Shown here piece by piece: positions 44,246-55,542 of a DNA stretch of 64,000 nucleotides. A program made the translations under genes and the position numbers. The stretch is from the NCBI RefSeq assembly GCF_040958095.1, contig NC_091217.1, forward strand, positions 12,624,715 to 12,688,714, given 5' to 3'. The notes under the pieces are model-generated. The model was not told the origin of the DNA and ran no database searches. It saw only the letters and a program-made list of their open reading frames with translations. Source of the DNA: Procambarus clarkii. Lineage: Eukaryota; Arthropoda; Malacostraca; Decapoda; Cambaridae. Each line of letters opens with the position of its first letter. Position 1 is the stretch's first letter.

Positions 44246-44700
44246 TGCACGACTAGGGCCAGGAACATTGACTAGGTGGTGAGCGGCCTGGACACCCTGT
44301 TCGGCCTCCAAAAACCTTGTGCCTGAATGTCAGCCCAAGACATGTTACCAAAGACGGCAGCCAACACAGCAAACTTACGAATATCATGGGCAATAGGATT
44401 GACCGCAGGATGGCTGAACCAAATAACCCTGCGGACGACCTGGGAGACCCAAACTCTGGAACAGGGAAGAAGTGAAACTGGGTCAACTCAAAGCACATCC
44501 CTGGCCACCGAGGCCTTGGTGCGCAGGTAATGGCGAAGAACGGGGAACCCCACCTCGACCAGTTCTGCCGAAAAGTGTCCAAAGCAATGGCTCCACAGTC
44601 GGGAAGGTGCGCCTCATAACTCAGAAAATTCTGGAAACATGCTGACAAAGAGTTTTCCTGGGGTACATCCCAAACTAAACCCTGCCTTTTATAGGGATAT
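44246..44700 (+). mobile_element. Element B interior, continued
   Basis: GCCTCCAAAAACCTTGTGCC and TGAATGTCAGCCCAAGACAT align with 46734-46772 (CCTCCAAATCCCTGCGCC; TGAATATGAGCCCAAGACAT). The right arm is not present here. Confidence 0.65.
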
Positions 44701-45054
44701 AAAAGAAGTGACAATGTTTGAAAATGTGTGTATTTGACTGTTGAGAAAAACGTCGCACTTCAGATTCAAACCTGAGCAGTAAATTGCCGCATTTTCAAAT
44801 ACAGTACCAACAACATCTGGTTTATTACACTACTCAAGTTTTATGAGGTAGTATGTGCAGCTTTTTCAAAGGGTTAACTGTCACTCAATACCCAGATCAA
44901 TCAATAATGCACTTTTACCTTTTGTTTTGTGATCAGGTTTTTTCCCTTTTCTCAATTATGTAATTTAATTTAGCAGATCTAATTTAATAACATTCTAAGC
45001 AAAGATTATGATGAAGTATGTTAATAGTCCAAATTTGATAGATAATGCACTTAC

Positions 45055-45173
45055 ATCAGCTTTCTCCTGTGCCAATTTAGCCTGCTTCTGTGCTAGTATG
45101 AACTTAGCTCTTTCCACTTTCTCCTCTATAGACTGTTCTGTAGAAGTTTCACTAGAACTGCCATTCTCAAACC
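45055..45173 (-). CDS. UBXN4: UBXN4 exon 5, start of coiled coil
   Basis: A 119-bp exon between the acceptor AATACTTGCAG and the donor GAT|GTAAGT. With the G carried from exon 4 it encodes exactly 40 residues: GFENGSSSETSTEQSIEEKV then ERAKFILAQKQAKLAQEKAD. It takes the protein from the acidic Ser-rich linker into the charged helix that precedes the UBX domain. Phase is consistent on both sides (1 in, 0 out). An antisense 197-codon frame over it (45008-45601) is a shadow. Confidence 0.88.
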
Positions 45174-45594
45174 CTGCAAGTATTAATTCAAATATATTAG
45201 GAACAATGGCAATCATCATTCCTCTGTTCTTGCACTTAAAAAATAGGATAGTGCAATATTGTGGCTGGAAAGGTTCAATATATGGTAATAAAAATCATAC
45301 CCATCCATCACCATACCTAACACATACTAAACAGCATCAGAGAAAACCAGTACAGCAAGATGTCAACAAACCCTCTACAGCAGAACACCACTTGACAAGA
45401 CTAAGTGTAAAGTGCTCCAGTGAGTTGTCATGTACAGACATGTCAAGCACTCACTGTTCTGACAACCAGCTCCCACCTAGCCTTCTTTATCAATTGCTCA
45501 TGCTCCCCTTCCTAATAAATCTCTGCTTTCTTGTACTCACTCAACTACTATTAACTTTGCTTGTAGAAATTACTCTCTCATCATATACAACAGG

Positions 45595-45835
45595 TATTTA
45601 ATCATATACTCAGGTATTCAATCACATACCAATGGTATATGTCACATACCAGGTACATATTTAATCATGCACTGCAAGCACTGCATGTAATCATATACCC
45701 CAAGTATTTAAACATGCACTACAGGAATTCAATCACATACTACAGATATTTAATTAAATACCCCAGGAATTTAATCATATACTCCAGGTATTTAATCATA
45801 CACTCCAGGTATTTAATCATGACTACAGGTGCATT
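45595..45835 (+). repeat. Degenerate 21-24 bp tandem repeat
   Basis: About ten copies of a unit near TTTAATCATATACTCCAGGT, best preserved at 45765-45830. In UBXN4 intron 4. Confidence 0.8.
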
Positions 45836-45992
45836 GTTGATATCTTCAGTGTAATAGCAGGAGGAACAATAGAAATACCTGTACAAACATTTCACAAATG
45901 GGCAGACAATGGCCACCCAGACCAGAAATTTTATGTTGAGACCCATGCTGAAGCTCTACCATTTTTGAACACCTGTGTATACATAAATTAAA

Positions 45993-46540
45993 AAACCAGT
46001 GTTGAATGTAATGAAACGATATTTTCTGGGTGAGCCCCAGAGACTCCCAAAGCTTATCGGGCTAATGTATGTTATATTAGACCGGGAGCATTAGCTATGG
46101 AGTTCAGACCTACCAGGGACCATGAGCCAGAACCTGGCCCCTTCAGAGGTTGTAGGGAGCAATGGCCCTGGAAAACCCCCCCTGTGGTTGGGGGTTTTTC
46201 TTATCTGCCATCGACCAGGGTTATGCACCCAGAATGGTCGGCATAACAAAAACCCAACATGGTAAAAAACTGACAACAAAAACTGAACAGAGAGATAGCA
46301 CTCCCTACAATCCCAAGGAAACAAGCAAACGTAACACACTACTGCCGCGCTGCTCGTCCGCGCAGCCCTCCCCTTCCCGAGAAGGGGATGGCCCCAGACC
46401 TCACCGAGCCGGCTGGTTAAACAGCACTCCAGTTTGGAAGCTAAGCTTCAACAAACCGACCGGTGGGAGGGAGAGTTGCCAGGAAGCCTCCAGGGCTCAC
46501 CCAGAAATTGGGGTTTCATTACATTCAATGCTGGTTTTCT
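45993..46540 (+). mobile_element. Inverted-repeat element B, short form / left arm
   Basis: Left end AACCAGTGTTGAATGTAATG, right end CTCACCCAGAAATTGGGG with TTCATTACATTCAATGCTGG: a complete 548-bp unit. The interior continues to 47830 and is closed by an antisense arm, so this copy doubles as the left arm of the long form. Confidence 0.88.
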
Positions 46541-47829
46541 GTGGGGAGCCCCTATGGCTCCCTGGAGCTACATACTCAGAGAAGGAAAAGAAAGGGCTGA
46601 CCCAGGAAGCGGCTGCCACAAACTCCGCAACGCGAAGTCAAGACAACAGGCTGCAACCTGCGACCCAAAGTAACACAAGAACGCCCAGGAGCAGACACGC
46701 TCACAAAATAATGGGCGGCCAGGAACCTGTGCAGCCTCCAAATCCCTGCGCCTGAATATGAGCCCAAGACATATTATCAAACAAACATTATTATCATATT
46801 ATCATTCAGTCCTCCCCCCCCTAAAGGGGGGGGGGGAGGAGGACTGAATGAACCACAGCAGGGAAAGAAAGAGGGGGTGCGGACAGAACCAAGGCCGAAG
46901 TGACCAACACCCCCAAGTCCGGGTCCCAATAAGCAAAACGGGGTAGCCTCGGGGCATCTGGGGAAGCAACCAAGCAAGCATGTTGCAGCAACTTAAACCT
47001 ATCCTGCAACGTGCAAGCCGTCTGCACCCAAATAATGTCATTATCAGATTGAGTGAATTTTGTCACAAACAAGCAACAAAACTCGTAGAACTCAGGGTCA
47101 AATATGTTACCGACCCAACAGATGGAGGCAAAAACAATGAGCGTCGCCCTGAGACAAGGAGACAGAGCAACCCTCAAACTCGCACAAGGCAAGAGGGAAC
47201 TCAGGGGCCGCATCCATCAGAACCGAATGCCCCCGTGGGGTTTCCCAGGGGAAGGTCCCTCTGGGTCTAGGTCTGCTAAGGGTAATCCCAGGCACGGTAC
47301 TGATAACCGACACCCAAGCTACCAATCAACACTGTTAAAGCTGAACCCTGGGACGTGCACACTAACGATGGCGAAGAAGGGGTTCCAGCAAACAAAAGCA
47401 AACTCTAGTGTATAAGGGGGAAGGAACACCAAGGCAGACTCCCCCACCAGGCAGGAACAAAAAGAAAAGAAAAACCTCGTAAGAGGACAGCGTACCCAGA
47501 GGGAATTGAGCTGGCTGGTGTTATAGGTGAAAACTAGCTGCAGTTCCCCGTGCCCCTACCAGTGCAATAACTACCACTTAAGGGGTGGTCGACCGACAAG
47601 CAGCAAAATCCCAACAGAGGTAGACCCAAGGTGTCTTGTGGAAGAGAACCCCAAGGGCGGTACTTACAGGGCACTAATGGAAGGTGACCCTAAGCACATG
47701 CAGCCCGAGTACCTTGGAATATTACTCCTAGCTCGCACGCCACCGTAAGAGCAGTACCTAAACAGGGGACAGCACATTACAACAATCCGGAGCTAGAGCC
47801 ACACAACTTTGCCGTATCCCATCAGCTGA
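46541..47829 (+). mobile_element. Element B long-form interior
   Basis: About 1.29 kb between the left arm (45993-46540) and the right arm (47830-48255). Fragments of it recur at 25150-25425, 41450-41930, 43442-43564 and 44246-44700. Short open frames on both strands (for example 46821-47213 and 47104-47415) match no transposase I know, so the element looks non-autonomous. Confidence 0.75.
46802..46851. repeat. C/G-run palindrome
   Basis: TCATTCAGTCCTCCCCCCCC and GGGGGGAGGAGGACTGAATG form inverted arms of about 20 bp around CTAAAG, in the element B interior. One side has an extra GGA. Confidence 0.8.
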
Positions 47830-48255
47830 AGAACTGGGGTGTGGATAGCCACCGTGGGGGTCTGGGGTTCCTCCTTTCCCTTCCTGGAGAGGAGGAAGCT
47901 GTGAAAGACAGTGGCGAGGTGACGATTGTGACGTCATGCTTGTTTGCTTGTTTATATTTGGGGAGTTCTGTCCAACAGTTTGGCTTTCAGTAGCAATATT
48001 TCAACCAGATAGGGTTTGTTTTGGGGTGCCTACCTTTCTGGGTGCCTGACCCAGTTGATGGCAGACATAGAATGCTTCAACCACACGGGAAGGAGGGGGG
48101 TTCTATAGGCCATTGCTCCTCATACCTATCAGAGGGGGCCAGGTTCTGGCTCGTGGTCCCTGGTAGGCCTAAGAACTCCATTCACTTTGACTGATGCCAG
48201 GGTCTAATACATTCATATCATCTTGGATAGCTCCGGGGCTCCCCTCAGAAAATCT
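47830..48255 (-). mobile_element. Inverted-repeat element B, right arm of long form
   Basis: Antisense arm with CAGTTTGGCTTTCAGTAGCA, CCTACCTTTCTGGGTGCCTG, CCAGGTTCTGGCTCGTGGTC and GATAGCTCCGGGGCTCCC. With 45993 it bounds the longest copy, about 2.26 kb. Confidence 0.8.
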
Positions 48256-48950
48256 GCAGAAAACACATTTGAAAGTTCTCTTTTGCAAACAGAGGGGTAA
48301 ACAGTTGGAACAAGTTATGAGGTGGTGGTGGATGCCAAAACCGTCAGTAGTTTCAAAATGTCATATAACATAGAGTAGCACCACCACAACCCTTATTTAT
48401 TAAAACTTTCCTGGTCCAGTCACTCTGTGCAATCCTGACCGTAAATATTCACTCCTCAGGTGGCTTATGGGCCACTCAGCAGCAAAGCTAAATATTTTAC
48501 AATCATTTAGTTTTCTACCTAATTTGTTGGGTATTTCCACCTTTATTTTTATCTAGAGAATAGATGCAAAACCAAAAGATCATTTATAATAGATTTAGGT
48601 CTTCTCCATGCACTGTAGAACAAACCTGAAGCCCTCAGCGATGCTTAATAATGCTTATAATCATTTCATGTTTACTTGGTTATTTTTCTTGGGGTCACAA
48701 CTATAAATTTGCTATCAAAATGTTTCCAAACAAATCTTCTGGAGAACAGATGCAAAACCCTAATTTAAGTTATAATAGATTATGCAATATACGAATGTTC
48801 ATGAATAGCAACTGAATGACCCGTTTTAACTTATCATAACATTTACTGCCAGAGTACCTTATGATATGTTCTAGCGTTGTCTGAACGCAGAAATATTACA
48901 GTAATAGCTTTAAACTTTGGTAAACTTACTAATTATTTCATAATGCTTAC

Positions 48951-49201
48951 CTGTAGCACCAATATCTTCAGCTGACTGAACATTTTCATTAGTATCGTTG
49001 CTCTCAACTAAGGCCTCATTTTCACTCACTGATGGCAAGCCTGGCTCTCCTGTGGGTGTATTCACAGAATTCTCAAGCATTCCACCTGCTGCTTGCAACT
49101 CATCCTGATGTTCCTCTTTTAGATCACTACTAATGATAGATTGAGAAACTTCACATGAAGAGGTATCCTGGCTGCTACCATCTTGACTGGCTTGCAGCAG
49201 C
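48951..49201 (-). CDS. UBXN4: UBXN4 exon 4, acidic Ser-rich linker
   Basis: A 251-bp exon between the acceptor CTATATTTTCAG and the donor ACAG|GTAAGC. It encodes LLQASQDGSSQDTSSCEVSQ, then SIISSDLKEEHQDELQAAGG and on to NENVQSAEDIGAT. This is the low-complexity linker between the thioredoxin-like domain and the coiled coil, poorly conserved in sequence but expected here. The open frame needs two carried bases, whereas exon 3 ends on a codon boundary. A small exon of length 3n+2 could lie between, or an edge is wrong. Confidence 0.8.
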
Positions 49202-49204
49202 CTG

Positions 49205-50025
49205 AAAATATAGTATTTCAAAATCATTGGGCATAAACCTTAACCAATCTTCTACTATTGGGGTCAAGTTTCTACAATATAATTGTCAAATTAAAGCTTT
49301 CATGAAGCCAATTGTGCTCAATGGATTATATTGCATTGTTCAAATGCTTTTAAACTGTGAAAGCATATTTTTGACAGCATATTCTACTGATCCCTGACAA
49401 CTAGTATGCAACTGCACATTACAGTGGGTCACTGGAGAAAGTATAAATCCAGTCAAATAAAGCTTGAGGACTTAACTTTAATCCTAAGCTCAAAACCAAC
49501 AGTGTCCCAGTGAGGTCATATGCATGCTCTCCAATGGCACTCTAAATCATCTAATGACAAATCCCAGCCAACATATACTTATCCCTGCCACAGCTAGGTG
49601 GCAGCACCAACTCTGCCTAATACTTCAAACTAGTGTGCCTGTAGTTGGTTTTGAGAGTTGTTCTGAAACAAGAACAGCCTGAGGCTAGGCGTATCTGGTG
49701 ATAACTTGATCTGTAAGGCCAGTGGCTTACAGTATACCACAGGCCCTATCCTTCACTCTCACATCCATCCTGGCCAACAGCACTAACACAACCCTAACAC
49801 TGGAATGTGGAGCAGGAAGGGATTGTACAGGAGTGGCAGAATACCCTGAGCATACATCATATTCTCTCTGAAGTATAGATTGTATACGAGGTAACTCAGG
49901 AGACAAAACGATTACATTACTTAAGAACATAATATAGGAATCTACAAAATGCCTATTGGTCCATGTGAAGCAGCTTCTATTTATACCGAACCAAACTTAT
50001 TTACAGACATGCCTAACCTTCCTAC
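49205..50025. other. UBXN4 intron 3, no feature seen
   Basis: Unique-looking sequence. I searched by eye for the missing exon between exons 3 and 4 and did not find a convincing one. Confidence 0.35.
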
Positions 50026-50029
50026 CTGT

Positions 50030-52270
50030 TGACTACCTGTTGATTGATTTCAAGGATCAACATCTCTGCAGCTTGGTCTCTGACCAGGCCTCCTGGTTGC
50101 TGGCCTGATCAACTAGGTTGTTTAATGCAGCTGTTTGCAGCATGACATACAAGTCTAGTCTGGTTAATCAGGTATCCTTTGAAGGGGCTTGTCTGGTTCT
50201 TTTTTTTTTTAATACCTGAGAGGTTGGCCAGTTATGCCCAGTATGTCTAGGAGGAGAGTGTTGAAAGTCTTGACCCTTTGATGTTGATCGAGTTTTCTCT
50301 CAGTGTGCCTATTGCACTTATGTTTTTCAGTGGGGCTATTTTACATATCCTACCATGCCTTCTGGTCTCATATGGTGTTATTAGGTGTGCAGAATTGGAA
50401 CCAGTCCGATTAATATTTTACAAGTGTAAATTATTATATACACTGTAACTCTCCCACCTGTACTCTAGGAAAAACAGATTTAAACATTTTTGGTGGTCCC
50501 AATAATTTAGATTGTTTTAATGAGTGGATTCTAGCAATAAACGATCTTTGCACGCTCTCAGGTCAGCAATTTCTCCAGCTTTGAATGGGGCTGTTAGTGT
50601 GCAACAATATTCCACTCTAGAGAGCACTAATGTCTTGAAAAGTATCATCATCATTGGTATGGCATCTCTTGTTTGGAAGGATCTTGCTATCCAATCTTGT
50701 CATTTTTCTTGCAGTTGTGAAAGGCAACTTTGTTGTGTTCGTTAAAAGTAAGGTCTTCCAACATAATTACTTCTAAATCGTTTACACTGCTGCTTCTTTC
50801 AATAGTGTGGTTTGACTGTTTTGTATGTGGTTTCTGCTTTGATATTTTCATTTTTTCCATTGCACAATAACTGGAATTTATCCTTATTAATTAATCATGT
50901 TATTTTCTGTGGCACACTGAAAAACTTGATTGACATCAAATTGGAGGTTTAATGTGTCCTCTATATTGTCTACTTTCATTAAAATTTTAGTGTCATCAGC
51001 AAAGGATGATACAGTACTGTAGTTTGTATCCTTGTATATGCCTGTTTATGTGGATGAGGAAAATACAGAAGCAAGCACTGTACTGAGAAGGGACTGAGCT
51101 TGTCATGGTGGACGATTCAGATTTTATTCTGTGGACTATTACACACTGGGTTTTGTCTGTAAGGAAGTTAAATATCCATCTCCCTACTTTGCCAGTAATT
51201 CCTTTTGTGCGCATTTTATATCAATAACACCACAGTCATCTTTGTAGAAAACTTTAGCGAAAACTGTGTGTATTACAGCGTTGTCTGTCTGTCTTCTATG
51301 GCATCTAAGGCCAAGTCACAGTGGTCTAGCAATTGTGAGAGGCAAGAGTGCCCTGTTCTGAACCTATGTTGCCCAAGGTTATGTAGACACAGTGATTCCA
51401 CGTGTTTTGGGATCTTATTTCTTAGCACTCTTTCAAAGATTTTTATGATGTGCAATGTTAGAGCTATTGGTCTATAATTTTTTGCATTAGCATTATTACC
51501 TCCTTGAAGAGATGCATCTCCTCTGTTTTAAGCATGTCAGGGATAACGGCAGTATCTAGGCTTTGTCTCCAAAAGATGTTTAGGGCCTTGTGATTGTGGT
51601 TTTTTTTTTTTTTTTTGCAATTCATGATGAATATAGAATTCCAAGAGTCTAGGCTTGTTGCAGAGTGCATGGGCATGCTGTCTATGGCTACTTCAAAGTC
51701 AAGTGGGGTTAGAGTAAAATCTAATATATGGATTGATGGTGGTGTTACATTAATAAAGAATTCATTTGGATCATTGATCTACAATGTGTTCAGGTGTTCG
51801 CTGAAAAACTGTAACCTCAGTATTTCACTCAGTTCTTTGCTGTCATCTGTGACGGTTCTATCATCCTTGCACAAGGGCCCAATGTGTAGATTTTGTTCTA
51901 GATTTTGCATAGGAGAAAGTATTTTGGATTCTTCTCTAATTTGCTTATGACCTTTTACTCTCTCTGCCTCTCCTGGATTTTATGAGATTCTTGCAACTTT
52001 AGTTCATTTATATTTCTCTACATAGCTTTCTTTGTCATTCTTGGGATAATGTGGAGCATTTAAGATGTTCTGCAATTTGTTTTCGTCGTCAACAGAGGAA
52101 ACGGCATTCTTGTACCAGTTTGCATTTTTTCCTCCTTAGTGGTATGTGACTTTAGTGGTACCTTTCTCTAGTGCTACTGTGTGTATATTCTCAAGGTACT
52201 AGTTCAAGTTTGCATTATCTAGGCCATCTTTCCTAGCATATTTTTGTGAGGGCTCGGTTTGCCTGTTCCC
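50030..52270 (-). mobile_element. CR1-like LINE relic: linker, RT, C-terminus
   Basis: Minus strand from 52100: NAPHYPKNDKESYVEKYK, then ILSPMQNLEQNLHIGPLCKD and TVTDDSKELSEILRLQFFSE (endonuclease-RT linker). RT fingers IFERVLRNKIPKHVES and QHRFRTGHSCLSQLLDH near 51450-51330; the palm is decayed; GVPQG remnant SVPSQYSACFCIFLIHIN near 51080. The C-terminal tail homologous to 53310-53880 covers 50760-50040. Frameshifts and an A13 run at 51600 break it. Its start lies near 52270, within UBXN4 intron 3. Confidence 0.82.
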
Positions 52271-52475
52271 GCTTGAAACAATCCAACGACCCCATGCCTA
52301 TTGTTAACCAATAATTTGTTTCATAAATATAATTGCTATTATTGAAGCCATTGGTAAAAATTTTACTTCTTTACACCTTGGCTTTAACCTTCCCAGTATT
52401 TACATATTTTTAATATTTTAATTTTATTTTTAGTAACTCCTAATAAAAATATTAATGCAAGAAATTTATACTCAC

Positions 52476-52609
52476 CTGTTCAAGGCTTGGAACCAGGCTG
52501 TCAAGTTTGTGACGCAAATTTTCTACATTAAGTGGCCCTCCGAGCACCTCGAGGGGTATTCCTGTTTGGCCACTAATAAAAAATAAGGATGGAACCAACA
52601 CTAATGGAT
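52476..52609 (-). CDS. UBXN4: UBXN4 exon 3, end of thioredoxin-like domain
   Basis: A 134-bp exon between the acceptor CTCTGTGTCAG and a strong donor CAG|GTGAGT. With one carried base it gives 45 residues: YPLVLVPSLFFISGQTGIPL then EVLGGPLNVENLRHKLDSLV and PSLEQ. The VPS-FFI and GIPLEV motifs, including the cis-Pro position of a thioredoxin fold, are hallmarks of the UBXN4 N-terminal domain. Confidence 0.93.
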
Positions 52610-53107
52610 CTGACACAGAGTTAAGGATGCTAATGGCAAAAATTAATGTAACCAGAGATGAAGTAATTGTTCAGAAATTATCACGTGAGGATTTCCTATA
52701 CTGTACCTTTATTACAGTAATCTTTGTTTAAATGTCTAAATATGTTCTGTTATCTGCTATAAGTAAGCTCCCTATAATTTGGTGATATATATTATATACA
52801 GAAAATGCAAAATTATTTGAAATCCAGACAAAATTTCCTTAACCCCTGGGTTGTGCCACTGTTTATTCCATGTAACATCTACATGAGCATAAAATAAAAT
52901 AAAAACTTTTTTTCTTGTAATACTATACAGTATTGTTAAAATGCATTCCCAGATAACGGGAAAATAATATAAAAATTGTTTGCTTTGACCGTGGTGAAGC
53001 CCAACAGTCTTGAGATGATGTAAATATTCATGTTTTCTCATCGAGCAATTGCCCCGAGGTGGTTGGCACCAAGCCAGCCATCAGCCGGAAACTGCCGCAA
53101 ATATATA

Positions 53108-53285
53108 TTCTGTGGAGAGCCCCTTTGGCTCCCCGGAGCTATACCGGGTTGAAGTGCATATATATTAGACGGTGGCAACAATCAATCGTTGGAGTTCTAG
53201 GCCTACTGGGGACCAGCGCTAGAACCAGGCCCCCTCAGATGAGGCACGAGGAGCAATGGCTTATACACACCCCCATGTAAATGAA
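53108..53285 (+). mobile_element. Inverted-repeat element B, partial arm
   Basis: TCTGTGGAGAGCCCCTTTGG, CTCCCCGGAGCTATACCGGG, GGAGTTCTAGGCCTACTGGG and CCCCCTCAGATGAGGCAC. Truncated at both ends, in UBXN4 intron 2. Confidence 0.75.
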
Positions 53286-53309
53286 AGCAGTACCTGCTTG
53301 ATACCTGGT

Positions 53310-53880
53310 TGATGGGGCTCTGGGAGTTCTTCTACTCCCCAAGCCCGGCCCGAGGCCAGGCTCGACTCGTGAGAGTTTGGTCCACTAGGCTGTTGCTTGG
53401 AGCGGCCCACAGGCCCACATACCCACCACAGCCCGGTTGGTCCGGCATTCCTTGGAGGAATAAATTTACTTTCCTCTTGAAAATGTCCATGGTTGTTCCG
53501 GCAATATTTCTTATGCTTGCTGGGAGGGTGTTGAACAACCGTGGACCTCTGATGCTTATACAGTGTTCTTTGTGCCTATGGCACCCCTGCTCTTCACTGG
53601 TTCTATTCTGCATTTTCTTCCATATCGTTTACTCCAGTATGTTGTTATTTTACTGTGTAGATTTGGTACTTGGCCCTCCAGTATCTCCCAGGTGTATATT
53701 ATTTGATATCTCTCTCGTCTTCTTTCTAGTGAGTACATTTGGAGGGCTTTGAGACGATCCCAATAATTTAGGTGCTTTATCGCGTCTATGCGCGCTGTAT
53801 ATGTTCTCTGTATTCCCTCTATTTCAGCAATCTCTCCTGCTCTGAAGGGGAAAGCGAAGCGAAACAGTTGATGTCGACTA
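53310..53880 (-). mobile_element. CR1-like LINE C-terminal fragment
   Basis: Two overlapping minus frames: YTARIDAIKHLNYWDRLKAL then MYSLERRRERYQIIYTWEIL (53800-53680), and GPRLFNTLPASIRNIAGTTM then DIFKRKVNLFLQGMPDQPGC (53540-53420). This is the conserved tail of CR1-like ORF2 (RLFN-LP-IRN, DxFKRxLDxFL, PDQP). One frameshift near 53620 separates the frames. It ends in AGGCTCGACTCGTGAGAG-type trailer sequence. Confidence 0.85.
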
Positions 53881-54010
53881 GCTCCATTGGCTCTGACGGA
53901 CGTTCAGGTGCCCGGACATGGACCTCTTCGCGTCAGCTTGGTTGAGGAGTCTTCCAGTACAGTATCCACTCAATTTAATGGCCTCTTTTATACCGATCTG
54001 CCGGTAATAA
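53881..54010 (+). mobile_element. DIRS-type retroelement scrap
   Basis: A plus frame reads CPDMDLFASAWLRSLPVQYP then LNLMASFIPIC. MDLFAS-W...LP-Y is the pattern of the RNase H region in DIRS-like (tyrosine-recombinase) retroelements. Only about 40 residues are present, so the call is tentative. Confidence 0.45.
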
Positions 54011-54136
54011 TGACCGGTTTGGGAGACTGGTATCTAGAGCCTCATATACCGGTCTGGCGGTCGATATTACCTAAAGTTGGTATTGGGTTTGTTTTGGCAT
54101 CAGGGGGTCCTCACATGGCAAGCAGGCTGCCTACCT

Positions 54137-54240
54137 CTATCGTCCCCTCCCTCACCCTCACTGAACCTCTCCCCCACTTCCTCACTCCTGCTCTCCCCCA
54201 CACCCTCACTTTCTGTCCCCCCTCCCCTTCCCCCCAAGAC
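54137..54240 (+). repeat. Polypyrimidine tract
   Basis: About 100 bp of C/T with rare A or G (CCCTCCCTCACCCTCACTG, CCCCCTCCCCTTCCCCCC). Overlapping Ser/Pro-rich frames are not genes. Confidence 0.8.
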
Positions 54241-54740
54241 AATTCCGGTAAATGGCTCAGTAGATAGCCAGTGAGCCAGAGACAGCCTGGAGAATCTCCA
54301 TCTAATACAATAATTCATTCATGAAACAAGTATTTTATAACTTTTTATTATCCTAATAATATTACTAAACAAAATCTGTAACCAAAAATATATATGATGA
54401 TGTACATCCAAACTTTAAGAAACATATCTGGTTAACTGGGTCAAGTGTGTCAAGGTTCTGGCACTGATCCTCGGTAGGCTTAGAACTCCATCGGATGTTG
54501 AATGAACAAAACTGCCCAGGTCAACATACATTGAAACAAAATGCTTGTTTCAGTAGGGATTTTTTGCCTAAGCTGCCACTAATCAAGAAGTAGCCAATCC
54601 TCTCAATAAAATCTTGTTTCCTTCTGGGCATGAAGATGAGCAGCACCTATCAAACTTATCCTGATTTTTTTAATTATGGCAGACAATATGCACAAATAAT
54701 CAATACCAGTACTTATATTATTACAAATAGCAAAGGATAC

Positions 54741-54875
54741 AGATCTGTGAGAATTGCTTAGCACCTTCAGTTCCATTTTCTAACTGAATTGCTACAAACT
54801 TGTCAGAACCTAGTACAGAAGATATGTCCTTTTGTCCTAATGCTTCATCTGTGCTCTTGGAAGCTTCTGAAGAAT
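54741..54875 (-). CDS. UBXN4: UBXN4 exon 2, thioredoxin-like domain
   Basis: A 135-bp exon between the acceptor TTTTTATTTTCAG and the donor ATCT|GTATCC. With the G from exon 1 it gives 45 residues: DSSEASKSTDEALGQKDISS, VLGSDKFVAIQLENGTEGAK and QFSQI. FVAIQLENGTEGAKQFSQIY (with exon 3) is the family's second thioredoxin-fold strand and helix. Phase is 1 in and 1 out. Confidence 0.92.
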
Positions 54876-55125
54876 CTGAAAATAAAAATTTTGGAGAATA
54901 ATTCATAGGAATGAATGATTTAGCAGAGGAATATAGCAACCTTACTAACTACAAATAAGTGGTGCCAATAACCATATATCCGACGACGCACATAAATTAT
55001 GTTGTTTTTGTTTAAAGATGATAATGATGCTGGGATATAAACAGGTGACTGCTGAGATGTTGCAAAGCATTGACGTTTTTGTAGGAAAAAAGAAATGAAA
55101 TGTCTGATATACAACAAATGTCAAA

Positions 55126-55263
55126 AAGGTTCGTTCAGTGTTCGGCAGGTAGGCTGCTCCATTATAACAATCTTTCTTTGTTTCAAATGTGTTCCATTTG
55201 TTTTGTAATTTTCATTTGCGTCTCAATAATGGAGAAGCCTATCTTACATACACTGAATAAACC
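55126..55263. mobile_element. Small inverted-repeat MITE, copy 1
   Basis: A 138-bp unit: left arm AAGGTTCGTTCAGTGTTCGG..., right arm ending CACTGAATAAACC (diverged). The core ACAATCTTTCTTTGTTTCAA then ATGTGTTCCATTTGTTTTG is the reverse complement of the core of copy 2, so the unit is inserted or flipped in the opposite direction. Confidence 0.8.
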
Positions 55264-55324
55264 AGTATGACAATTTCCTTTCTTCAAATGTGTTCAATAT
55301 TTATTTTTCATTTGTCTTATAGCA

Positions 55325-55473
55325 AAAGGTTCCTTCGGTGGTCGGCAGGTAGGCTGCTCCATGTTTCTTACATACAAAAAACGTAAATAATAAAACAAAA
55401 TGAAGAATTTTGAAAACCAGGACAAATGTCAAAAAGGTTCGTTCGGTGGTCTACAGGTTGGCTGCTCCATGTT
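55325..55473 (+). repeat. MITE-arm direct repeats, ~108-bp period
   Basis: AAAAGGTTCCTTCGGTGGTC and AAAAGGTTCGTTCGGTGGTC, each followed by a variant of AGGTAGGCTGCTCCATG, recur at about 55325 and 55432 with A-rich spacers. They are single MITE arms in tandem, leading into copy 2 at 55543 with the same spacing. Confidence 0.75.
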
Positions 55474-55542
55474 TCTTAAATAAAAAAAAAACGAAAAATA
55501 AAAGAACTGTTGAAACAATTTGAAAAATGGACAAATGCCATA

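Noticed and set aside
45008..45601. 197-codon plus-strand frame
   Set aside because: It is antisense to UBXN4 exon 5 at its start and then low-complexity. UBXN4 on the other strand explains the conserved part.
46162..46755. 197-codon plus-strand frame
   Set aside because: It crosses the right end of an element B short form into its interior and is not conserved in the copies at 35674 or 42874.
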